Of a DNA stretch of 6,773 nucleotides, positions 1 through 5,205 are shown in pieces. The position numbers and the translations under genes are program-made. Origin of the DNA: CADAWZ01 sp045114665 (GTDB lineage: Bacteria; Vulcanimicrobiota; CADAWZ01); assembly GCA_045114665.1 (NCBI GenBank), contig JBGUKW010000203.1, positions 1 to 6,773 of the forward strand, given 5' to 3'. Each line of letters begins with the position of its first letter. Position 1 is the stretch's first letter. Under the pieces are notes generated by a model. The model had not been told where the DNA came from, ran no database searches, and saw nothing but the letters and a program-made list of their open reading frames with translations.

Positions 1-2
1 AT

Positions 3-251
3 GGTGAGCCTTGGGGAGCTGATGAAGACGAGATTAAACCTTGGGAAAATGAAGATGAATACTGGAACAACAAAAATAAAGAAGAAGAAAAAAGCAAATT
101 AAAAACAAATAAAGAGAATATAAGCATTAAATTTACTTGTCCTAATTGTGGTTATAACTATGAAGAAAACGAACTTAGTAAACCTAAAAAGAAAGTAATT
201 CTAAAAAAGAACCTTCCTCCTAAAGAGAACAAAGATTCAGAACAATTTTAA
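3..251 (+). CDS. C-terminal fragment of an unrecognised protein with a CxxC zinc-knuckle half (5' end outside the window)
   Basis: An open frame enters from the left edge and runs 82 codons to a TAA, with no Met codon, so the start lies upstream of the window. The fragment is highly charged and Trp-containing at its beginning (GEPWGADEDEIKPWENED), then Lys/Glu/Asn-rich. It contains the motif FTCPNCGYNYEE at about fragment residues 44-55. The Cys pair (residues 46 and 49) with following Gly-Tyr is typical of one half of a zinc ribbon. No second Cys pair follows, so the partner Cys would have to lie upstream, or this is an isolated knuckle or dimer interface. The tail is basic (KPKKKVILKK). I do not recognise the family and assign no function. 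The gene is separated from gcvH by a probable terminator, so it is likely not part of the gcv operon. Confidence is for the frame being coding. Confidence 0.72.
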   Translation, partial: GEPWGADEDEIKPWENEDEYWNNKNKEEEKSKLKTNKENISIKFTCPNCGYNYEENELSKPKKKVILKKNLPPKENKDSEQF

Positions 252-352
252 ATAAACTAAAAAAATAAAGCGATAAAAATGTTAAAGTGAACATCTTACA
301 CCTGCAAACTAAAAATAAGTTATAAACACAAGCTCTAAACAAAAAAAATAAC
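252..352. other. A-rich intergenic spacer, nothing recognised
   Basis: These bases between the upstream stop codon and the long hairpin are strongly A-rich. I see no open frame with a ribosome binding site, no tRNA-like fold and no convincing promoter pair. It is best read as the 3' untranslated region of the upstream gene. Confidence 0.5.
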
Positions 353-391
353 TATAAACTGCTTTGATAACTTTTATTAAAGCAGTTTATA
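353..391 (+). terminator. Long near-perfect hairpin, probable terminator of the upstream gene
   Basis: The arms ATAAACTGCTTT (354-365) and AAAGCAGTTTAT (379-390) are exact reverse complements. They extend by one outer T-A pair (353/391) and by five inner pairs including one G-U, giving about 18 bp closed by the three-base loop CTT (371-373). A T-rich stretch (392-399) follows, although it is not a pure T run. Position, about 100 bases after the upstream stop and before the gcv promoter region, fits a terminator insulating the gcv operon. An RNA-processing hairpin is the alternative, because the U tract is weak. Confidence 0.6.
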
Positions 392-409
392 TATTTTCTG
401 AAGGATATT

Positions 410-431
410 TTGACATAAGGGAAAATATAAT
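410..431 (+). promoter_or_regulatory. Candidate promoter elements upstream of gcvH
   Basis: A perfect TTGACA (410-415) and a perfect TATAAT (426-431) both occur here, but only 10 bases apart, which is too close to act together as a standard sigma-70 promoter. Either TATAAT is used with a poor -35, or TTGACA works with the weak TTTAGA at 433-438 (17-base spacing). The location between the upstream hairpin and gcvH is right for the operon promoter. I saw no glycine riboswitch core in the leader. Confidence 0.3.
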
Positions 432-457
432 TTTTAGAGGCATATAAAGCCTAAAAA
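431..457 (+). other. Small bulged hairpin in the gcvH leader
   Basis: TTTTTAGAGGC (431-441) can pair with GCCTAAAAA (449-457): nine pairs with a two-base bulge and the loop ATATAAA (442-448). It ends about 12 bases before the gcvH Shine-Dalgarno and overlaps the putative -10 region. It could be a leader structure, an operator palindrome or chance in AT-rich DNA. No T run follows, so it is not a terminator. Confidence 0.3.
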
Positions 458-469
458 ATAAACAAATGG

Positions 470-474
470 AAGGA
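470..474 (+). promoter_or_regulatory. Ribosome binding site that decides the gcvH start
   Basis: AAGGA lies 12 bases before the ATG at 487. The alternative in-frame ATG at 466 sits on top of this site and has no SD-like sequence at a suitable distance; the nearest, GAGG at 437-440, is about 25 bases away. The ATG at 487 also gives the usual GcvH beginning (MKFSQEHEW), so translation most likely starts there. Confidence 0.6.
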
Positions 475-486
475 TTTTTAGAGCAA

Positions 487-882
487 ATGAAATTTTCACA
501 AGAACATGAATGGGTAACAGTAAAAGGAGACATAGCAACAGTAGGAATTACTGAATATGCTGCAGACCAGTTGGGAGACATCGTCTATGTCGAGCTTCCA
601 GAAGTTGACACAGAATATGGCAAAATGGACAGAGTTGGCTCTATTGAATCAGTAAAGACAGTTTCAGACCTTTTCACACCAATAGGTGGAACTGTAATAG
701 AAGTAAATCCTGCTATAAGTGATACAACACCAGATGGCGATGTAAATGACGATCAGCATTTTGAGTATATCAACCAAGATGCCTATGATAAAGGCTGGTT
801 ATTCAAAATCCAAATGAGCGATCCAAAAGATCTCGACGACCTCATGAATAAAGAAGAATACGATGCAATGATAAAGGCATAG
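487..882 (+). CDS. gcvH: Glycine cleavage system H protein (lipoyl carrier)
   Basis: GcvH is the mobile lipoyl carrier of the cytoplasmic glycine cleavage system. Its lipoyl arm accepts the aminomethyl group from the P protein, passes it to GcvT, and is reoxidised by dihydrolipoamide dehydrogenase. The 131-residue product (start at 487) shows the family signatures: KFSQEHEW at the N-terminus, VGITEYAADQLGDIVYVELP, and the lipoylation motif ESVKTVSDLFTPIGG. The lipoyl-accepting Lys is residue 57 from this start (codon 655-657). The C-terminal GWLFKI motif is present. The start at 487 is preferred over the in-frame ATG at 466, which would add seven atypical residues. One oddity is an acidic insertion of about 11 residues (around TTPDGDVNDDQHFEYI) where E. 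coli GcvH has the short SPELVN turn. The gene is first in the operon; its stop codon overlaps the SD of gcvPA. Expression is presumably coordinated with the P subunits. Confidence 0.95.
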   Translation: MKFSQEHEWVTVKGDIATVGITEYAADQLGDIVYVELPEVDTEYGKMDRVGSIESVKTVSDLFTPIGGTVIEVNPAISDTTPDGDVNDDQHFEYINQDAYDKGWLFKIQMSDPKDLDDLMNKEEYDAMIKA

Positions 883-890
883 GAGTAAAA

Positions 891-2234
891 ATGAGCTATA
901 CACCACATACAGAGCAAGAAATAAAACAAATGCTAAATGCTGTGGGAAAAGAGTCTTTGGACGATCTTTTTGAATCAGTTCCAAAGGAAATATACAAAAC
1001 TCATGAAATGAATCTTCCAAAATCATATTCAGAAAACGAATTGAAAAAATTCTTTAGAAAATTAGCTTCTGAAAATAAGGTTTTTGAATCAAATTTCTTG
1101 GGTGGAGGTTGCTATAACCACTATATCCCATCAGCCGTATCAACAATAACATCAGACAGCAGATTTTTTACAGCATATACTCCATATCAAGCTGAAGCAA
1201 GTCAGGGAACACTTCAGGCAATATATGAGTATCAGACATATATGTCAAGATTGACTGGAATGGATGTCTCAAATGCCTCACTTTATGACGGAGCAACTGC
1301 TATATGTGAAGCAAGTATCATATCCATTGCCGAGACAAAAAGAAAAAAAGTCATGATTTCAGAAGCACTTCACCCTGAATATGCTGAAACATTGGCTTCA
1401 TATATCGGCAGTGAAAACATAATAAAAGTACCATTTGATGAAAAAGGTTTAACAGATTACGAAGTCTTAAAATCAAAACTTACAAATGAAATTGCCTGTG
1501 TAATTTTACAAAATCCAAACTTCTTAGGTTCTATTGAAAATCCAAACAAAATAGCCGAAGCAGTAAAACAAAACAAATCACTTTTGGTAATTGCAATAAA
1601 TGAGCCATATTCTCTCGGAGTAATCAAAAATCCAAGAGACTGTGGAGCAGATATAGCAGTTGGAGATGCTCAGAGTTTCGGCTGTTCAATGGGATTTGGT
1701 GGTCCTTCTTTGGGATTCTTGACAGTAAAAAGAAATTTGATGAGAAAGATTTCAGGACGTTTAGCTGGAAAAACTGTTGACACAGATGGACAAGAAGGAT
1801 TTGTATTGACATTGCAGGCAAGAGAACAGCATATAAGAAGAGAAAAAGCATCTTCAAATATCTGTTCAAATGAAGCACTTTGTGCATTGTCAGCAACTGT
1901 CCATCTTTCACTTATAGGAAAAAGTGGATTTATGCAAACAGCTGAAAACAATTTAGAAAAAGCCCACTATATGGCAAAGAAAATTTCTGAATTAGATGGT
2001 TTTTCACTTAAATTTAAATCTTCATTCTTTAATGAATTTGTTGTAAACTGTTCAAAAGAAACACCTAAACAAATTGTCGAGAGAATGGCTTCAAAAAATA
2101 TAGGTGGCGGAATACCTTTAGGCAGATTCTATCCAAATATGAAAGATTGCCTATTGATAGCAGTTACAGAGATGAACACAAAGGAAGATATAGACAACTT
2201 TGTAAAAGAACTTTCTGAGGGGGCTAAAAAATAA
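891..2234 (+). CDS. gcvPA: Glycine dehydrogenase (decarboxylating) subunit 1
   Basis: This is the first (alpha) subunit of the split P protein, which with GcvPB forms the alpha2-beta2 decarboxylase that converts glycine plus lipoyl-GcvH to CO2 and aminomethyl-GcvH. The 447-residue length is normal for the subunit. Family landmarks are the N-terminal YTPHTEQEIKQML, the segment FLGGGCYNHYIPSAV (69-83), TAYTPYQAEASQGTLQAIYE (94-113), the ASLYDGATAICEA stretch (129-141), MGFGGPSLGFL (267-277), GRLAGKTVDTDGQEGF (289-304) and REQHIRREKASSNICSNEAL (311-330). The subunit keeps the aminotransferase-like fold but not the PLP Lys, which resides in GcvPB. An AGGAG SD at 881-885 lies five bases before the ATG and overlaps the gcvH stop, indicating co-translation. 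The TAA overlaps the gcvPB ATG by one base (TAATG). No frameshift or truncation is visible. Confidence 0.97.
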   Translation: MSYTPHTEQEIKQMLNAVGKESLDDLFESVPKEIYKTHEMNLPKSYSENELKKFFRKLASENKVFESNFLGGGCYNHYIPSAVSTITSDSRFFTAYTPYQAEASQGTLQAIYEYQTYMSRLTGMDVSNASLYDGATAICEASIISIAETKRKKVMISEALHPEYAETLASYIGSENIIKVPFDEKGLTDYEVLKSKLTNEIACVILQNPNFLGSIENPNKIAEAVKQNKSLLVIAINEPYSLGVIKNPRDCGADIAVGDAQSFGCSMGFGGPSLGFLTVKRNLMRKISGRLAGKTVDTDGQEGFVLTLQAREQHIRREKASSNICSNEALCALSATVHLSLIGKSGFMQTAENNLEKAHYMAKKISELDGFSLKFKSSFFNEFVVNCSKETPKQIVERMASKNIGGGIPLGRFYPNMKDCLLIAVTEMNTKEDIDNFVKELSEGAKK

Positions 2235-3682
2235 TGACTAAAATCATATTTGAAAAAACTTCAGAAGGAAGAAAAGGTTCTGCAGTTCCTGAAAAAGATA
2301 TAAATCTTGCCGAAATTTCAATAGATATCGATGAAGAAATGAAAGCAGATAAAACTCCTGATCTTCCAGAACTTTCAGAACTTGATGTAATAAGACATTA
2401 TACAGAATTGGCAAATAAAAATATCTGTGTAAACAGCCATTTCTATCCACTTGGTTCTTGTACAATGAAATACAATCCATGTGTAAATGAAGAAATTGCA
2501 TCAATGAGGTCTTTTACAGATATTCACCCATACCAAGTTGAATCATCTGTAAGTGGAAATCTTGAGATAATGTATCTTCTAAAAAAATATCTCTGTGAAT
2601 TGACAGGAATGGACGATTTCACACTTCAACCTGCTGCAGGAGCTCATGGTGAATTTACTGCAATGTTGATGACTAAAAAATGGTTTGAACTCAAAAAAGA
2701 AAACAGGACTAAAATTTTAATTCCTGATTCTGCACATGGAACAAATCCAGCGAGTGCCAACATGGCAGGTTTTGAAGTTGTGCAAATAGCTTCAAATGAA
2801 AATGGAACAGTAAATCTTGAAGATCTCGAAAGCAAAATAGATGACAGAACAGCCTGTTTTATGATGACAAATCCAAATACTTTGGGATTATTTGAAAGAG
2901 ATATTTTAAAAATTTCTGAAAAGATACACTCAAAAGGTGGATTGTTGTATTATGACGGTGCAAATCTAAACGCAATTTTAGGGCTTGTACGCCCTGGTGA
3001 TGCAGGTTTTGATTTTGTACATCTAAACATGCACAAGACATTTTCAACTCCACACGGAGGAGGCGGTCCAGGTGCTGGTCCAGTAGGTGCAAAAGGCAAA
3101 TTGGCAGAATGTCTTCCACTTCCAAAAATCATACAAAAAGAAGACAAGACATTTTCTTTGATGTATGACAATCCAAATTCAATCGGTCGTGTAAAAGCAT
3201 TTTACGGCAATTTCTTGGTTTTGGTAAAAGCACTTGCATATATTCTTTCTTTAGGTAAAGATGAAATAGCAAATGTCGCTAAATTGTCTGTTTTAAATGC
3301 AAATTACCTTTTGAAAAAATTAGAGGACATTTACGAAATTCCTTATGGCACATCTTGTATGCATGAATTTGTAGCTTCATCAGATATGCAAAAACGTATT
3401 TGTGGAGTAACTGCAATAGATATTTGTAAGAGAATGCTTGACTATGGATTCCATGCACCAACAGTTTACTTTCCGCTTATTGTTCATGAAGCTCTTATGA
3501 TAGAACCTACAGAGACTGAAAGCATACAGACTCTCGATTTATATTCTGAAATCCTTCACAAAATACAGAAAGAGACAGAAGAGAATCCTGATTTATTGCA
3601 TAAAGCTCCACACAATATGCCTGTTAAAAGACTTGATGATGTAACAGCTGCAAGAAAACCTGATTTGGCTTACAAAAAGTAG
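2234..3682 (+). CDS. gcvPB: Glycine dehydrogenase (decarboxylating) subunit 2, PLP-binding
   Basis: This is the catalytic (beta) subunit of the two-subunit glycine decarboxylase and carries pyridoxal phosphate. At 482 residues it is normal for the family. Key motifs are FYPLGSCTMKYNP (70-82), DIHPYQ (96-101), the LQPAAGAHGEFTAML stretch (131-145), IPDSAHGTNPASA (163-175), MMTNPNTLGLFE (210-221), the PLP aspartate context YYDGANLNAI (239-248) and the Schiff-base motif NMHKTFSTPHGGGGPG (265-280). The internal aldimine Lys is K268 (codon 3035-3037), and the Gly-rich loop follows it. The C-terminal PTETES (425-430) is also a family hallmark. The start codon overlaps the gcvPA stop (TAATG), and the G-rich SD (GAGGGGG, 2217-2223) lies within the gcvPA end, so the two subunits should be made in equal amounts. 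The operon closes with an intrinsic terminator about 15 bases downstream. Neither gcvT nor the dihydrolipoamide dehydrogenase gene is adjacent. Confidence 0.98.
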   Translation: MTKIIFEKTSEGRKGSAVPEKDINLAEISIDIDEEMKADKTPDLPELSELDVIRHYTELANKNICVNSHFYPLGSCTMKYNPCVNEEIASMRSFTDIHPYQVESSVSGNLEIMYLLKKYLCELTGMDDFTLQPAAGAHGEFTAMLMTKKWFELKKENRTKILIPDSAHGTNPASANMAGFEVVQIASNENGTVNLEDLESKIDDRTACFMMTNPNTLGLFERDILKISEKIHSKGGLLYYDGANLNAILGLVRPGDAGFDFVHLNMHKTFSTPHGGGGPGAGPVGAKGKLAECLPLPKIIQKEDKTFSLMYDNPNSIGRVKAFYGNFLVLVKALAYILSLGKDEIANVAKLSVLNANYLLKKLEDIYEIPYGTSCMHEFVASSDMQKRICGVTAIDICKRMLDYGFHAPTVYFPLIVHEALMIEPTETESIQTLDLYSEILHKIQKETEENPDLLHKAPHNMPVKRLDDVTAARKPDLAYKK

Positions 3683-3697
3683 AATAAAATAAAAAAT

Positions 3698-3731
3698 GGG
3701 GCTGTGAAAAAATTTTACAGTCCCTTTTTTT
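3698..3731 (+). terminator. Intrinsic terminator of the gcv operon
   Basis: GGGGCTGTGAAA (3698-3709) pairs along its whole length with TTTTACAGTCCC (3713-3724), allowing two G-U pairs, around the loop AAA. It is followed immediately by seven T residues (3725-3731). This is a textbook rho-independent terminator 15 bases after the gcvPB stop. It also lies only 19 bases before the next start codon, so part of its sequence may be in the leader of the lipoprotein gene. Confidence 0.9.
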
Positions 3732-3737
3732 ACAAAA

Positions 3738-3744
3738 GAAAGGA
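3738..3744 (+). promoter_or_regulatory. Ribosome binding site of the lipoprotein gene
   Basis: GAAAGGA lies six bases before the ATG at 3751, an ordinary SD that fixes the start. It falls directly after the T run of the gcv terminator, leaving no room for a promoter between the terminator and the gene. Confidence 0.75.
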
Positions 3745-3750
3745 TAAACG

Positions 3751-5130
3751 ATGGCTGATAAAAAGAAAATAACATTGTTGCTAATCTGCATATTTATTAT
3801 AGGGATATTGACATCTGCATGTGGTGATTCAAATGGAATTGATGATTTTAGCTTTGGATATGATCCTTATGGAATTGGTATTTACCATCCTGAGGAGCCA
3901 ACTCCTATCCCCACTCCCACATCAACAATAACAACTGAGGGAATAATTCATCTATCACAAAAAATTTTTTCAATGAATGTTGATCAAGTTGAACATATAA
4001 CAGTAAAACTTGGAGATACAGATGTAACAAATTCAGCAAGATTTATTCAAAATAACAATGGCATTGCAAATATTGACAAAGGAAAAATTACTGCTTTAAA
4101 ACCTGGAACAACTATAGTAAATGTATATGTTGATGGTGCATTAACAAATGCTCATTTTGTAATAACAGTTATAGATCCAACGCTTCCGACACTTGAAATT
4201 TCACAAACTGAATTCAATATGGGAATCTGCGATACAGAAAATGTTATCGTAAAATTAAATGGTAAAGATGTAACAGAATCAGTAACATATACATCTGATG
4301 ATACAAATATTGCTACTTGTGAAAAAGGGCTTATAACAGCAGAATCTAATGAAGGAACTGCCGAAATTATAGTTTCTTATGAAGGTGCAAATGATGTTGA
4401 ATTTATTGTAAATGTTACAGATGATTCAGATGAAGATGCCACATTAAATAGTGATGTGTTAAATAAATTAGGAATAGATAAAAATGCTAAAGAAATAACA
4501 ATACCTGCTGTTTATATAGATGGCAACAAAAAATATAAAATAACAAGTATTGAAAAAAATACATTTATTAGGTGCTATAATTTAACAAGCATAAATCTTC
4601 CTGAAACAATCACAGATATAGGAGAAGGCACTTTTTATGGTTGTTCTTCATTAAAAAGTATTAAAATACCCAACAAAGTTACAACTATAAAAAGAACTAC
4701 TTTTGGATGGTGTCATTCACTTGAAACAATCGAATTGCCAAGTCATCTTGAAAAAATAGGTGATTATGCTTTTGAAGATTGTACATCATTGCAAGAAATA
4801 AATATTCCTGACAGTGTCTCAAGTATAGGAAAATGGGCTTTTAATCTTTGTACCTCATTAAAAGAAATAGAAATACCAGACAAAATAAAAATTATTAGTA
4901 ATCATTGTTTATTCCAATGTACATCATTAAAAGAAGTAACACTTCCCAAAAATCTTGAAAAGATTGAAGAATATGCTTTTGGTTCTTGTCGTTCACTTGA
5001 ATTGACAATACCTGACAATGTAAGTGAAATAGAAGACAAAGCTTTTAATAATGTCAAACATATCTATTACACAGACGATCTAAAAGCAGACACAACAAAT
5101 GCCCCATGGGGAGCAAAAGAACAAAATTAA
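3751..5130 (+). CDS. BspA/TpLRR-type leucine-rich repeat lipoprotein with two Ig-like domains
   Basis: The 459-residue product starts with a basic n-region (MADKKK), a hydrophobic stretch (7-20) and a relaxed lipobox LTSAC with Cys24 as the predicted lipidated residue, so it should be exported and lipid-anchored. A low-complexity linker with the Pro/Thr run EEPTPIPTPTSTITTE (48-63) follows. Two bacterial Ig-like domains resembling Big_2 come next, at about 68-141 (IANIDKGKITALKPGTTIV) and 147-222 (SDDTNIATCEKGLITAES). After a capping segment (about 235-274), seven BspA-type LRRs occupy 275-434. The protein ends with an APWGAKEQN tail. The family is generally surface-exposed and implicated in binding host or bacterial partners; the ligand cannot be inferred here. 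The gene follows the gcv terminator with no promoter gap, so its promoter probably lies inside the gcvPB end or the terminator region. Which membrane face it occupies is unknown. Confidence 0.93.
   Translation: MADKKKITLLLICIFIIGILTSACGDSNGIDDFSFGYDPYGIGIYHPEEPTPIPTPTSTITTEGIIHLSQKIFSMNVDQVEHITVKLGDTDVTNSARFIQNNNGIANIDKGKITALKPGTTIVNVYVDGALTNAHFVITVIDPTLPTLEISQTEFNMGICDTENVIVKLNGKDVTESVTYTSDDTNIATCEKGLITAESNEGTAEIIVSYEGANDVEFIVNVTDDSDEDATLNSDVLNKLGIDKNAKEITIPAVYIDGNKKYKITSIEKNTFIRCYNLTSINLPETITDIGEGTFYGCSSLKSIKIPNKVTTIKRTTFGWCHSLETIELPSHLEKIGDYAFEDCTSLQEINIPDSVSSIGKWAFNLCTSLKEIEIPDKIKIISNHCLFQCTSLKEVTLPKNLEKIEEYAFGSCRSLELTIPDNVSEIEDKAFNNVKHIYYTDDLKADTTNAPWGAKEQN
4573..5052 (+). repeat. Seven tandem 69-bp leucine-rich repeat units in the lipoprotein gene
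   Basis: Residues 275-434 divide into six 23-residue repeats and a last one of 22 residues. The consensus is CxSLxxIxIPxxVxxIGxxA followed by Fxx, and each unit begins with Cys (275, 298, 321, 344, 367, 390, 413). At DNA level three consecutive units start with near-identical 20-mers at 4780, 4849 and 4918, exactly 69 bases apart, suggesting relatively recent internal duplication. The last unit lacks one residue (CRSLELTIP instead of CxSLxxxxIP). Confidence 0.93.
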
Positions 5131-5132
5131 AC

Positions 5133-5179
5133 TAAAAAAACAGGCATTGCAACAAATTTTTACAGTGCCTGTTTTTTTA
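5133..5179. terminator. Bidirectional terminator between the two convergent LRR genes
   Basis: CAGGCATTG (5141-5149) pairs with CAGTGCCTG (5163-5171) with one T-G wobble. The stem is extended by seven A (5134-5140) facing seven T (5172-5178) plus an outer T-A pair, around a 13-base loop. The T run terminates rightward transcription just after the stop at 5130. Read on the other strand, the A run becomes a T run, so it can also stop the leftward gene that ends at 5206. Confidence 0.9.
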
Positions 5180-5205
5180 TTGATAAATAAATAATAAAAT
5201 TATTT

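Noticed and set aside
1..102. Frame-1 ORF from the ATG at position 1
   Set aside because: It gives a short Lys-rich product ending at a TAA near 100. The competing frame 3 is open from the edge and contains a zinc-knuckle motif, so the frame-3 reading is preferred.
252..486. Glycine riboswitch ahead of gcvH
   Set aside because: Such riboswitches often precede gcv genes, but I cannot find the conserved G-rich aptamer elements in this almost G-free leader. A covariance-model search would be decisive.
799..1026. Minus-strand frame across the gcvH-gcvPA junction
   Set aside because: It is antisense to two well-supported genes and encodes a hydrophobic, Phe-rich nonsense-like product.
1624..1951. 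Two overlapping minus-strand frames inside gcvPA
   Set aside because: They are antisense to highly conserved GcvPA sequence, have no SD and give low-complexity Leu/Phe-rich products.
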